Shown here: piece after piece, positions 15,001 to 26,218 of the stretch
How the letters are laid out: every line of letters begins with the position of its first letter
How positions within the stretch are numbered: position 1 is the stretch's first letter
Origin: Mytilus edulis
Lineage: Eukaryota; Mollusca; Bivalvia; Mytilida; Mytilidae
Length of the DNA: 64,000 nucleotides
Assembly: GCF_963676685.1 (NCBI RefSeq)
Contig: NC_092350.1
Location: 43,259,705-43,323,704, forward strand
Direction of reading: 5' to 3'
Made by a program: the position numbers and the translations under genes
The notes under the pieces: generated by a model
What the model saw: the letters and a program-made list of their open reading frames with translations, nothing else
Told to the model about the DNA's origin: nothing
Database searches by the model: none

Positions 15001-18000
15001 GTATGCACATGTTGTAAACACATTCTCACCCAAAAAAAGAATGTATTTGGAAGCATCCATGTGTTTCTTGCATGCAGAATTACAAGTTTTTGTAAGCCAT
15101 GAACAGCTTTAAACAGGAAACTCAACTATTATATCATATATTAAAAGGACAATATTAAATTTAATCATAAGATATATACATGTATACACATTGTATGTAT
15201 ATATGAAACAGTTACAGTATAACAATTACATATATCCAAGACACTATTTTCAAAATTAAGTTTTCATCATGTTTTTATAACTAATTTACTGTTTAGTAAT
15301 TTTATTCTGAAGATCATTGAAATGTTTGAACATAAATTTCCATGTATTGTTCCTTTAAATTCTTAAAATAAAGGAAGTGTGGAGGTAAAAGGTTCATCCA
15401 TCATAAAAATTTGTGTATATTCATTATTCCATACAAAAAAAATGTTTCATGATAAAACATACTACAATGTATTTATTTTAATTTCCGATAGGAACATATA
15501 TTAGACAATGTTAGACTTAAGAACTTTTGTTTAAAAAAAAGTCTCTGTATCACAGACATGAAGTTGTTGTATATCATTGAATAATAAATGAATTAATGTT
15601 TTTTTTTAATATTTAACAGTTAGATATGGTCCCTGATATAGTGAAGAGTTCTACCACTAAAGTAGATCAGATGGATGATACGTCTTTCGAACGAGAAGTT
15701 GTAAGTTACTATTAATAGATTTCAGTTTTCTGTATAATAATATAATACACCACATGATCACTTCAGCAAACAATTTATACATAAATAAGGCTGTTAGTTT
15801 CCTGGTTTGAATTGTTTTACATTGTCATTCTGGGGTCTTTTATAGCTGACTATGCAGTATGGGCTTTGCTCATTGTTGAAGGGTGTACAGTGACCATTAG
15901 TTGTTAATTTCAGTGTCATTTTAATCTCTTGTGGAGAGTTGTTTATTAGCAATCATACCACATCTTCTTTTTATATATATATATATATATATAAAGACTC
16001 TATTATAAAAGTTAAACTGTATTTAACTTAGTACTGTTTTGCAAAGACAAACACAACATTTAATAGATTTTGTGAGTACAATGCGAGCACATGAAGAGAA
16101 TTTTTTTGTGTTAATATTTTAAAACATTTTGGATAATCCTATATTTGATAAACACCAGTAATGTGTATTGCAGATTTATTGTTTAGCTGAATCAGTTTCT
16201 GTTGTTTTAGTTAGAAGAAAACATTTCATCAACTCTTGATTTTATGATTTTTACCAATATCCATCTCAACCAACCTGAGATTTGTATTTTGCTGAAAACT
16301 TATATTTGCAGTTCATTTTTACCCATGACATGTACAAAAATTAGCAGAACCTTTATTTTCTATTCATAAGTAGAGGAATATACATTTGATAATATGTTAA
16401 ACATCATTTTTAAATAAGTGTCTTTTTCATAATTACAGTTAGCTTTCCCCAACAAAGTTTTGATCCCAGAAAGATATATGCCTGAATCTGATGAGGAATC
16501 ATTCACAGAAGAAGAAAAGTATAGACGTCAAGAAAAATCTGATAGGTTGAAAAAGATTCTTACACAACAAAGGTAAATAAATATAAGTTAGACTATAAGG
16601 AAATTGATTACTTATCTATGTAAACAAATGTGATTTAAATACTGTAAATGCAGAAATTTTCGTTGAGGATTTAATTTCGTTTATTTCGTGGAAAAAATAT
16701 ATCCACGAAATTAAAAAAAACACGAAAACTTAACCTTCATTTAATGGAAACCACGAAATTAAATCCTTATCAAATCTTATAAAGAGACAAAACCACGAAA
16801 CTTTAACTCCACAAAAATTAATGTTTCTATCGTTTTGTCATATAATTCTCTAAAGGTGGGCGCAGGGTTTCAACTTAAAACCTTATTGATACAGTAGCTA
16901 CATTACTTCCACCACTTAACACAGACACACACCCTTTTCAACGCATAAAATGATGATATAAATGAAATAGGATAAACATGAGACACTATCTCATACATGG
17001 GGACAAATTGAACACACGATAATAAGGCTACTGTATAGTTGACAACAGAGATATGATTACTTTTCCTCAAACAGTTAGCCCAAGAAGACCTAATGCATTT
17101 TCATATACATTTCCTATGTCACAATGCTTATGATATTAAGTCACAGTACAATGTATATGATTGATCAATGACATGATTTACACAGATTGACCTGAGACAC
17201 TGACTGAGGTCAATTTTATAACTGACTTTGTACCTTAGCCGTATTTGGCACAACCTTTTGGAATTTTGGATACTCAGTGCTCTTCAACTTTGTACTTGTT
17301 TGGCTTATAAATATTTTGATATGAGCGTCACTGATGAGTCTTGTGTAGACGAAACGCGCGTCTGGCGTACTAAATTATAATCCTGGTACCTTTGATAACT
17401 ATTTGTACCAGCACACTGATAAGTAGGAAACCTGATATCAGAAACAGTACAGTTTCAAAAAGTTAAGACCGAGAGATTTCATGTTGTTCTCTCCTGTCAT
17501 TGAAACATTCTTGTCTCATGTGTAAAGCTTTCAATAGATTTTAAAATGCTTAACATATGAGAGGAACAGTTTGGTGACAGTTATTGTCATCTCAATAGCA
17601 TTTACTGAATATCAGGCTTTTTTCAAATGAAACCTTTTTTTACATGGCCTTTTAATGTCTTATTTCAGTATTCATTCATTATCTCAGCCTGATGTTAGTA
17701 ATGTAGCCCAAGAAAAAGTCAGAAGAGCTCAGTTGTTGACCATGAACCAAGAGTTAGCCAGACAAGTTACCAAAAAGTCCAGAGAGGCTGCAGGTATGTC
17801 ATTATACCAAGAGTTATCTCTCTTGAATGTCTTCTTGTATGTAGAATTAGACAAAAATATATATTTAGTAATTATATGTTGTTCTTTTCTGTCTGTTTCA
17901 TGTGCATTGTGCTTTCAGTTGACTATGTCAATGTTAATAAGTATAGTTATCTTCTCATACAAGTTAGCGTATTAAATTTATTTTATCAAAGAAATAATTT

Positions 18001-20657
18001 ATATGAAATTTTTATCTATGCATGTGAGGATGGATATTGGTCATGTTAAGTGTATTTAGTTAGATAAAAAATAGAAACATTTGAGAAATTGAAGAACACT
18101 TTCAAAATAGATACTTCTTGGATAAACTAAGTTGATTTGAAAATATTGGGTTTTATAGACGACTGATAGGGGCTTTACAAAGGTAAGTCCTGAAGTTGAG
18201 TAACACAGGCACTTGTAGGGATTTGTGATTTTACCCTACAAGGACTGTTGAATGCATTTATTCAGTGCTAATCTTTAAACTTTAATACATAATATTTTGT
18301 GATGTGTATTTGTGCTTTAATTATATAGAGTGGCCTCGTTAAGGTAGGTGCATTAATGCTGAGTCTGCACTTTTTCAGGTGCTTCTCTTCTTGTATGCTT
18401 GTTATTTATAATTGAATTGGAATGAATGTAGATATTATATATGTATAAACTTGATGCAAACAATTGACAATGGAAAGGGTTTTTATGTAGTTAGCTAGAG
18501 CTAGAATATTTACAAAAACAGTATTTTTTTTCAAAATGAACTTAGGGACGACATCAAAAGATAAATGTAATATAAAAAACTTAATTCAAATAGTTTGGGG
18601 TGGGGGGTTGAACTGCAGCAAGATTTGGTTATCCGACATTGATTTTTACATATATCCATATGGGTCAATCAATTTTTCCCGAATTAAATTAAGAGGGGGG
18701 GGGGGGGGTCAGTGAAAAAACTATGTGAATTAAGTCTTTTATCCTTCATTGAACTTTTGATGTCGTCCCTTAGATCATGGCTGTTTGGCAGGTTAAGCTT
18801 TGTTCAGATGATGTGGGCTATTTCCTGTTGGCAAGTTTGATGAAAAAAATGGACTTTATGAGTTGTTTGCAAATGGTTTATAAATATAAATGTTATGGTT
18901 AATGCAATATGAATTTGGTACTAACAAAGTTTCTATACTGCTAGGATTTGTTTAAATAACTTTTTTCCAAGTAATAAAAACTTCTTTTAAAATAACAGGA
19001 CAATCAAGACTAGTTAAAACTGGTTATATTCTTATAATATTATATGACACAAGTCCAGAATAAGCATTACAAATGACCATTGAAGAATTAAAGTTTTTCA
19101 GATAAAAAAGTATTGAAGAACAAAAATGTCTATATTTTGTATGATTTAATACATTTAATAAACCAAGTTTCTTACTATGACTTACTGTGGACTTGTTGTA
19201 TATTATCAATTTTGTAGAAATATTTTTATACATGTATTTTGTTATTAAGCATGGAAACATAAACATTTTTACTAATTTTTTAACAATGTACAATATTGGA
19301 TTCAGAGAAAAAAAAATCATAATTGTAACTAAAATTTAGATTTTGTCCTGTTACTTTGGTACAAAAGACCACTTTCTATGCATTTAATTTGAAGAAAAAT
19401 AAATATTAAACAAGTCTGAAAATCTAAACTCTTATAATTAATTATTTATGTTCAAAATAATCATAAAGATTAACAGATATACATTCTATAGTGTGAGAAC
19501 ACACTTATTTTATTTCAAATTTTATGCATGGAAATGGTCTTATAAGTTCTTGATATGGATTGAATGCTGCTAAAGGGATTGTTATAAAACATTCACATGA
19601 TTTATGGAATGAGAACACTGCTGACACCTAGTGTGGGAAGGCCAGCACCATATAGTGTAGATTTTTAGAGACTAAATAATATTGCAGTATATACTGCTTT
19701 GAATATAATTTAATCATCCATTTCTATAAATAAATAAATGCATATAATTATGTCAATCTATAATGGTTCTTCTATAGTCATGATATTGGTTTTTAAGCAT
19801 TATTAAGGAAGGGGTACAGCAATTTCACAAAATACTGTCACATATCTGTTTTAAGAAATAACCCTGTCTTTTTACATCTGATAAATAGTTATTTTTCAAA
19901 AAAGTGATTTCTCTATGGAAAGGTGTCATAAGAAGTAATGCATAACCACTTTACTGTCAAATGGGCTGATTTATATAGTTGATGATTTTTCTAAAAAAGA
20001 AATTGAAAATTAGGAAATTAGAAACACTTCACTTGGAATTAAGGTGGTACCCAAGAATTTCACTAAAATTAATTTGGCTCGTTTAATTTTCATAAAATTT
20101 TGACAAAGTATTTACTTTGACCCTTTAACTAAAATATATAAATTTCAAAAATTTTGAACCAACCATTTTATCAGAAAAATTACACTGGTTATATAGCAGA
20201 TTGACAAACACCAATTTTGATCATTGAGAAGCTTAATATTCCCTTTACAACACAACGTAATTAAAACGTTTAGCTGATTTTACAGAGTTATCTCCCTGTA
20301 GTGTTAGGTACCACCTTAAGACATTCAAAATCACATTGGGAAATAACCAACAATTCAAATATCCATGATTGAAACAAAGCAAGTTTATCCAAAGTATTAC
20401 TTTTGAAAGCCAGTGTCATCTTAAAAATTTCTGTCTGCTTATTTAATATCTTAGCATTTGACTTGACATTTAGTCATACTTATTGCCATTTCAACATTTA
20501 GTGATCAACATTACTTTATTTTTCAGCTGCCAGGAGGAAAACATGGTCTGGAATTCCCGGACAGATAATTGTTCCTGACCCTGAAGATTCCATTGTCAAG
20601 GAAGCTGAACTTATCGATATAGAAAAATACCAACGACAAGAAAACTTATACATTTAA
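1..20657 (+). CDS. PLEKHA5/6/7: PLEKHA5/6/7-family protein, 3' 18 exons (5' end outside window)
   Basis: Exons: 1-388 (open at 5' end), 1544-1641, 2547-2645, 3037-3161, 3799-3997, 5500-5634, 6084-6164, 6606-6755, 7225-7332, 7928-8281, 8638-8728, 10424-10540, 12491-12528, 12821-13324, 15620-15700, 16439-16572, 17669-17793, 20527-20657 (TAA). All borders are AG/GT, every phase matches, and the total is 2958 nt (985 aa plus stop). Recognised from blocks shared with vertebrate PLEKHA5/6/7: KTHDELVLLLIQLRREF, then a PIVNLVHNMV segment, coiled coils, LPKERPKTLTVRDVKRQ, and a C-terminal KVLIPERYMPESDEE block. These family members are adaptors with N-terminal WW and PH domains that bind phosphoinositides and act at cell junctions. 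Those domains would lie upstream of position 1 and are not seen here. The ending lacks the long vertebrate extension. Which of the three vertebrate paralogues is closest cannot be decided by eye. Confidence 0.9.
2204..2458 (-). mobile_element. TTAA-flanked MITE, copy 1 (diverged)
   Basis: Starts with TTAA then GGTGGTAC and contains CAGGGAGATAACTCTGTAAA. This is the reverse complement of the right end of the copy at 20043. The other end (GGTACAAC at 2450) is mutated. It lies in intron 2 of the PLEKHA-like gene. Confidence 0.75.
2679..2762 (+). repeat. tRNA-derived SINE-like fragment
   Basis: The stretch CTTGGTGTCTGAGTGGTTGA resembles a tRNA A box, and a later portion carries typical SINE wording (ACATGGGGCAGGTGCAC). 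A likely opposite-strand relative lies at 6963-7130 (ACAGTGCACCTGCACAAGCA, then TTCAAACTCACAACCTC). Confidence 0.45.
3037..7332 (+). CDS. PLEKHA-like gene: conserved coiled-coil block (exons 4-9)
   Basis: Six consecutive exons (3037-3161, 3799-3997, 5500-5634, 6084-6164, 6606-6755, 7225-7332) encode Leu/Glu/Lys/Gln-rich heptad-like sequence. It includes EEKLERLYELDRLLQEQSYK across an exon junction and LLEKALQGLLRQQDMIQD. Exons 6-9 are all multiples of three with phase-0 borders, so any could be skipped without breaking the frame. This fits the regulated exon use known for this family, but no splice variant can be seen from DNA alone. Confidence 0.85.
3230..3441. mobile_element. Inverted-repeat element, family TACTGTGGATTCAT, copy 1
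   Basis: Long imperfect inverted ends: TACTGTGGATTCAT...GGATACCAATTTT at the left and AAATTGGTATCC...ATGAATCCACAGTA at the right. The interior holds repeated CACGAAAT words. No ORF. It lies in intron 4 of the PLEKHA-like gene. Confidence 0.8.
4538..4993. mobile_element. Inverted-repeat element (TACTGTAAATTCAGAAATT) interrupted by another repeat
   Basis: Left end TACTGTAAATTCAGAAATT at 4538; right end ATAAATTCTCAATTTACAGTA ending at 4993, its near-perfect inverse. A repeat beginning ATGCCCCACC (4571 on) sits between the halves, so this looks like a nested insertion. A related element without that insert begins at 16640. Confidence 0.7.
4566..4860 (+). repeat. ATGCCCC-type dispersed repeat, copy 1
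   Basis: Begins ATGCCCCACCTACGATAGTA, followed by a GTCC/GTTCG microsatellite-like run (about 4620-4680), then AGGTTAAAGTTTTTGGTCAA. It matches the copy at 47746 almost word for word over about 270 bp. From memory this is an abundant bivalve repeat. Confidence 0.8.
12097..12240. mobile_element. Inverted-repeat element, family TACTGTGGATTCAT, copy 2 (degenerate)
   Basis: Left end TACTGTGGATTAAT, right end AATAATGAATCCAGTGTA. The interior is shortened and diverged relative to the copy at 3230. Confidence 0.65.
12821..13324 (+). CDS. PLEKHA-like gene: large disordered exon 14
   Basis: This 504-nt, phase-0 exon of 168 codons is rich in Ser, Thr, Pro and Asn (for example NLGGSSSNNSSTTGSRRHSN and TATSPLSPSRSQP). 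It has no predicted fold and lies between the RQSEQRREREKIRKE helix and the C-terminal PERY block. Several Ser-Pro and Arg-x-x-Ser sites suggest a phosphorylated linker (inference). The opposite strand carries an uninterrupted shadow frame of similar length, which is not a gene. Confidence 0.85.
14052..14506. mobile_element. Probable inverted-repeat element with AAAGGAGTAGGT ends
   Basis: Left AAAAGGAGTAGGTTCAGTAG at about 14056; right ACCGGACCTACTCCTTTGTT ending 14506, its approximate inverse. It is in intron 14 of the PLEKHA-like gene. A lone end-like word, GGAAAGGAGTAGGTTCGGCC, occurs at 49679. Confidence 0.45.
15620..20657 (+). CDS. PLEKHA-like gene: conserved C-terminal block (exons 15-18)
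   Basis: Exons 15620-15700, 16439-16572, 17669-17793 and 20527-20657. The segment FPNKVLIPERYMPESDEESF followed by EEEKYRRQEKSDRLKKIL matches the vertebrate PLEKHA5/6/7 C-terminal pattern DKVLIPERY...LSPEEL, and the later ARQVTKKSREAA matches the ...ALATEASRRGR helix. The last exon adds a mussel-specific tail ending QRQENLYI. This block gives the most secure family assignment. Confidence 0.88.
15969..15993. repeat. (TA)n microsatellite
   Basis: Uninterrupted TA dinucleotide run in intron 15 of the PLEKHA-like gene. Confidence 0.85.
16640..16825. repeat. CACGAAAT-rich repeat related to the 4538 element
   Basis: Begins TACTGTAAATGCAGAAATT and then carries repeated CACGAAA / TTTCGTGG words on both strands. 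No clear right end could be placed. Confidence 0.5.
17280..17402 (-). repeat. Dispersed repeat D, antisense fragment
   Basis: Contains GAGCGTCACTGATGAGTCTT and ACGAAACGCGCGTC, ending with GGTACCTTTGATAACTA. This is the reverse complement of the start of the copies at 23890, 24875 and 27605. A very common mussel repeat from memory; class unknown, possibly a SINE or retroelement tail. Confidence 0.7.
18545..18770. mobile_element. PIF/Harbinger-like MITE, 226 bp
   Basis: Perfect 16-bp inverted ends GGGACGACATCAAAAG / CTTTTGATGTCGTCCC, flanked on both sides by TTA (18542-18544 and 18771-18773). A 3-bp TTA/TAA duplication is typical of PIF/Harbinger. The interior contains a 12-14 base G run and no ORF. 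It lies in intron 17 of the PLEKHA-like gene. Confidence 0.8.
20043..20315 (+). mobile_element. TTAA-flanked MITE, copy 2 (intact ends)
   Basis: Perfect 9-bp inverted ends GGTGGTACC / GGTACCACC, flanked on both sides by TTAA (20039-20042 and 20316-20319), the target-site signature of piggyBac-type elements. It is 273 bp, has no ORF, and lies in the last intron of the PLEKHA-like gene. Assignment to piggyBac rests on the target site only. Confidence 0.85.
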
Positions 20658-20756
20658 AAAAACTTTTAAAAAATCTAAGAGGCCAGTATTAAAAGATGTA
20701 AAACTTATAACGAACTTTACTTTTTATACTTAGCTATTAACAAATTTTACTAAATG

Positions 20757-20762
20757 AATAAA
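20757..20762 (+). terminator. Poly(A) signal AATAAA of the PLEKHA-like gene
   Basis: This is the first canonical AATAAA, 100 bases after the stop codon. Further AATAAA motifs (for example 22732-22737) could serve longer 3' UTRs, because the DNA to about 23000 is AT-rich and free of recognisable repeats. Confidence 0.45.
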
Positions 20763-23700
20763 CTGTATGTCCAAAACATAACACGATTAACAGTATTCAG
20801 ATGTATCAGTTCATTATGTGTTAAATAATGATGATTGAAATTTTGCATAATACTTGCTTACACATATCATTATTATTCAAACATTTTCATTTTATTTATT
20901 GAACTAGCCTTTATAATTATCAACAAAATTCATTGACAAGACTGACTTATTGTGGTTTAAAAAAACGCTACCTCAACCATTACAAAAATTGAAGGGTAGA
21001 TTACAGAATGATAAAACAAAAACTGGTTTCAAACTCATCTATGGCTATTTATTCAGCAAATAGAATGTGTTCAAAGTTCATAACTCAGTAAAATGGTAAA
21101 CTGTAGTAAAACCCCATTTTAAAGAAGAGTTATTAAATTCATTCCTGAATATTTGAATATTGTATTCTCATTATAAGAAAGGGCATGTTGTTAATCAGAC
21201 TTTTTAGAGGTAGTTCGTAAAATGTTGCTTTTTTACATTTTCACTGTTAATAGATGTCTTAGTAGCTATTTTCAAATTTAGTTTTTTCCACTCCTAGTTA
21301 TACATAAAATGTGAACTTTTTGTGGTATTATATGCACTAGGCAATAATAGTTCTCAGAACTTTGATGGATTCAACTTATTTCATTAGTCAATTTTCGTAT
21401 TTTGTAGAAAAATGAAGTATAGATTATATCTTAAGTTTTGTGAATTTGCAATTAAAAAAAAAAGAAATAAGAAGAAAATCCTTATATTTCTCACTAGTTT
21501 TCAGGATTTAAAGAATAATTTAGTAACAAAGAAGTTATCTTTTATGTTCAAATATGAAAAAAAAAAATTTTTTTTTACTGACTTTATTTAGATGTAGGCA
21601 CCATTAAATGTGAGAATCAAAGACATATTTTATACGTCCTATTCAGTATTGTGAACATAGGTTACCTCTTTATAGCTTTAACCTCTGGAGCAATAATTTT
21701 ACATCAATGATATTAATAGACGAATAACTTTGTGATATTTTATATACAATGAACAATTATGCTGCTTAAACAAAACAATCTGTGATAGATGTTTTTTTTG
21801 TTTTTTAAATGGTTTAGGTTTTTTATAATTTGAATATGGTTGTGTGCCACAATTTTTGTTTGAGTCTGTGCCTCCAGTAATAATTATTAAGAAGAAAAAT
21901 AGATATTGTACAAGCTTTTTTATGCAGTGAAGTATTATGTGGTCGAAATTAGGCCTACGAATATAAGTCTCAGTACATTTGGTTTATTTTGACAGTTTAA
22001 GCCAGTCTTTTTATTCTTATTAAAAGTCTTGTTAAATTGTCTGAACAAATATAGAAAGTTTTTGATGTTTCTCGCATTATGAAAGGACAAATTAAGAAAG
22101 ATGCAAATTTTAGCTATCTGTCAAGCTAGGCAAGTTGCTTTATCAATGATAATATGTCATATTTATTGATGGTCTAGCAGAAGTTGAGGTATAAGGTTAG
22201 TGATTGAACAACTAACATTTTCTAAAATATATTTTATTGAATAAACTGTTTATATTCGCAAATTTATATATCTAAATATTATATATTTCTATGTTTCAAA
22301 TTTATTAATTGTTATGTTTGTTATTATTTTTTTGTCCATAGATATGCAAGTTTTTATACTGTTTTGTTGAAAATATTTTTTTGATTACGTCAGATACAAC
22401 AATTGTAATATATTTTTAAGTTATCTACTAAAATCTAGCATTAGTGCTTTTATAAAGTAGCTTGTTTGAAAGATCACTAACTTGAAAAAATATATATAGA
22501 TAAAGATTTTGCTGTTTAATTTATAATGAGTCAGTATAGAAAATTGGATAGGTTAAAAGACCAGCATGAAATACAAAAGTAATGTTACAATTTTGGTAAA
22601 TTTTGATTTCATCAACCAAAATTTGGAAACAATATTGTATAAGTTGAATGCCGGACATTGTCAGCAGGTAAACAAATTCATTAACATTTAAAATATTGAA
22701 AGCCTCAATGTAACGTGAAGAGAAGCACAGCAATAAAAGTGTTATTTATATGCAATGGGTCAAATGAAAGGAGGTATTTTGTGTCATAAATAAATACACC
22801 ATACCCCTTCTATTGTTTTTTTTTTTTTTTTTAGAAATTTTGGATACTCATAAACTACATTAAACATCGTTTGTCCTAAATTGTGTGCACAAGAACAATA
22901 GTTCCAAATCTTAGGTTATTTTATCTTTGTTATTGACAATAAGTCATGCTTATAATGTTGTACTGTTAAAAAATAAACATATCTTTATCAAGTTTGTATT
23001 TGAATATAAATCATTTTGTATTGTTCAATTATTTTTTGTACATTCCTTTATTTTGTACAGTGTACAGAACATATTTGTATATTTATATTTGTTCATTTAA
23101 AGATAATTATATCAAACTATAAAATTAAATATTATTTATATATAATCTGTTTTGTCAATTTATTTGACTCAGTTTGTCTTATAGTAATTAGCGATCTACT
23201 GATCTGGTCCCAGTAAATCGTAAGGTTAGAAGAGTAAGATAGAACACAATCTGACTTTCTAAATCAACAAAAAAGGCTGCCACTATAAAGCCAAGTTTCA
23301 TGAAAGTTTTGTCAAACTCATAAACAAACAAAATTATCATTTCAAAATAAAGGGCCAAAATCTACAAGCTATTCATTCTTTCAAGAAGACCATTTTACTG
23401 CAGTGAAATGCATTTTTTTTTACTTAAACTTATGTTCCTATACCAGTTTAAATTCCCAAAACGGTTTGAAGGTTTCTGGAAAGAGATGTGTAGTAAAACC
23501 TTAAAACGATTGAATATTTCAATTTAGAGAAACACTTGCCTGAAGCAACTTTTTGGGCAATTTATGGCAATTGGAATGTCATAATCTGGTTCTGATAACA
23601 TTGTAATTTAGCCTCTCAGGATGAAATCAAAGGCTCCGTAGGTGATCTGTTGCTTAAACATTTTCTGTCTCTACCCAACATACCCCATTTGCTAGTGGCT

Positions 23701-23889
23701 GTCACAATTTCTATGCAATGACCCATGACAACCTTTTATTCAGAACGAACATATGGTAATAACTCAATAACATGCATCAACAAAGACGCAAGATGCTTAT
23801 CATCAAAAGTATTCAAACTTTTGCACACATGCGTATTGTGAATGTGGAATTTCTATTTTGGATAGATTTGTTTGATTATTCTACTCATC
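20763..23889. other. AT-rich DNA downstream of the PLEKHA-like gene
   Basis: No coding exon is supportable. The first 2.3 kb may be an extended 3' UTR (AATAAA at 22732). A poly(T) run of about 18 lies near 22815. Frames of 60-70 codons here are AT-rich and lack homology or splice context. Confidence 0.5.
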
Positions 23890-24175
23890 TACTCATCATA
23901 GATACCAGGATTAAATTTTATTTATACGCCATATGCACGTTTCATCTACAAAAGACTCATCAGTGACGCTCGAATTAAACAATGTTTAAAGGCCAAATAA
24001 AGTACGAAGTTGAAAAGCATTGAACACCAAAAATTCCTAAAAGTCTTGCCAAATACAGCTAAGGTAATCTATTCCTCAGGTAGATAAGCCTTAGTATTTT
24101 AAAAATTCAAAGTTTTATTAACAGTTAATTTATTATTATGAACATATCAATGATAACTCAAGTCAACACAAAAGT
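23890..24175 (+). repeat. Dispersed repeat D, copy at 23.9 kb
   Basis: Starts ATAGATACCAGGATTAAATT, includes GACTCATCAGTGACGCTCGA, GCCAAATACAGCTAAGGTAA and CATATCAATGATAACTCAAG. Shared in the same order with the copies at 24875, 27605 and 34628. Confidence 0.75.
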
Positions 24176-24244
24176 GCTCACTTCTCCGAGTGAACTTAGA
24201 TGTCATCGCTAATTTGAGTTTGTGTAAGCCAAAACAGCTTCAAT

Positions 24245-24451
24245 TCAATATATTCTAAACTTAGCACAATTTTTCAATACATAGTGAAGATGTGCACCAG
24301 TCCAATTGTTGGAATGATTTAAAATATTTTGTCCCCAGGTATCACATGTGTGGAACAGTATAGTTTTAGTGGTTGAACGATATAAAAGGTACTTGGGCGT
24401 TATGCGCTCAGACATGATGCCATCAACATAACTTTGCATTACTGATTCCAC
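24245..24451 (-). CDS. Unassigned minus-strand frame, possible lectin 3' exon
   Basis: A 68-codon frame with coding-like composition (for example TILFHTCDTWGQNILNHS; three Trp, two Cys) ends in a stop at 24245. An AG at 24436-24437, just inside the frame, would accept a splice in phase with the donor of the lectin exon at 26239, but the upstream tract is purine-rich and poor. No family recognised. It could equally be decayed mobile DNA. Confidence 0.2.
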   Translation of the reverse strand: MESVMQSYVDGIMSERITPKYLLYRSTTKTILFHTCDTWGQNILNHSNNWTGAHLHYVLKNCAKFRIY

Positions 24452-24874
24452 ACATGTTTAACATATTCTAATTATTCATTCCCAGGTTTCCCATTTGTGA
24501 AAAAATAAATATTTTGTTGTTGAAAATTTTCGTGTGTGCTAAAATGTGTCAGACGTAGCTTAATCAGTTTCATTCAACAATATCCAAATTTACAAATGCA
24601 GTCATTGCACCTAATGAAGATCTGCATTGTTTAACTGATTTGAATAAGTTTTCACAAAGTTTTCAATTTTGTTACTGCATAGTGCAAACTTTAGTTAGTT
24701 TGTGCCCTGTATTACCATCACCTCTCAATCGTAGATACTATAAAAAGAAAGATACACCCTACACATCTGCTTGTAAGAAGACAAAATATGGCATTAGTGA
24801 AATAAAGATGAAACCATTCCTGTTTATGGGAATGTTCCTAAGTTTCCCATGAACTATCGCATTTAGTAGTTATC

Positions 24875-25110
24875 AAAGGTACCAGGCTTATAAATCGATA
24901 AGCCAGACATTAGACTCGTCAGTAACACTCAGTTGTAAAAAAAGTTACAAAGCCAAACAAGTATAAAGTTAAAGATCATCGAGGACCCAAAATTTACAAA
25001 AAAAAGTTGTGCCAAATACAGCTAAGGTAATCTTTGCCTAGGATCAGAAAATCCTTAGTATTTCGAATAATTGATACTTTTGCAAACAGTAATTTTTTTA
25101 ACTTGGTCAA
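24875..25110 (+). repeat. Dispersed repeat D, copy at 24.9 kb
   Basis: Starts GTTATCAAAGGTACCAGG, includes GACTCGTCAGTAACACTCAG and GCCAAATACAGCTAAGGTAA. The DNA from here to 26000 shows no gene. Confidence 0.7.
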
Positions 25111-26002
25111 ACCTATGCAATTGACCAGATTCTAATTTGAGAGTTTTTGTCAATGATTATGGCACTATAGGTTGTTACTCAAAAAGTAAAAATAACAAAA
25201 CAACACCGTGAGACTCGGGTTCAGACACGGTATTGATCTTGTTCATTCTCATCCTGAATATGCATGAAACATTAGCGACTGGGCATTACGCAAGAACCAA
25301 TCAACCAATACTTCCTTCTTTTTGGACGACATATTATTGTTGAAAAAAGAAAGACGGACTAAACAGAGAAGTAATTGCGGTTCTCTTTTTATAATTCTGA
25401 GTAGCACACACAAGAGAAAATCATAGCATTCTGTCAAGAATTGTTCATCTCAAAATGTGTCATCCCAAGCTTTCTTTAGACATTTTAATTATGATCCTGG
25501 TGTCTTTAATGAGTTTATACAAATGCATCCACAAATGTGCTTCATAGTCGCGATCCACTCTTCATTTACTTTCCTGCCTAGCGACCTAAAATTGATAATA
25601 AACTATTACTGACAGAAAATATTGGTTTTTTTTAACGGGTAATATCATTGTAATCTTTACACAAAGCTGTTAACCAAGACCCCTAGTACAACTTAATCTA
25701 CTGAACAGGTTTTTATTAATATAAAATGAAAACATACGAGCAATAAAGATAATGCTGACTTCCCAATCTTTAAAAGTTTGATGAACGCTGAGTTTATTTG
25801 AGTACCGAGTCAGTGTGCGACTTTATTGTCTTTTTCCAATAGAGGACACTATGGTACTTAACTTCATATTTTTTTTTATGAAAAATCGTTAAATCGTATA
25901 ATTAACAAAACAACACATTTGATAAATCAGTTTTCGGCCATTTGAAAATAACCTATAATGCTAATGTTCATGTCCACTCCCGTAAGTCAGCATGTGTGTA
26001 TC

Positions 26003-26188
26003 ATAATGTAGATTCATTTATTTTCGTGGATTGAGAAAGACTTACATTTTCTTGGATTTTTAATTTCGTGGTTTTGCCAAAGTCTGTATACAAACAGATG
26101 AAATCATTGAACATTTAAATTCATGGTTCACCTGTACCCACGAAATCCACGAACATTGGTATCCAACGAAAATAATGAATCCACAGTA
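26003..26188. mobile_element. Inverted-repeat element, family TACTGTGGATTCAT, copy 3
   Basis: Shares TTCATTTATTTTCGTGGATT at the left and ATTGGTATCCAACGAAAATA...AATCCACAGTAT at the right with the 3230 copy. It lies just downstream of the lectin coding end. Confidence 0.75.
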
Positions 26189-26218
26189 TCTGACTTAGAC
26201 GCCCAGATAATCAACATA

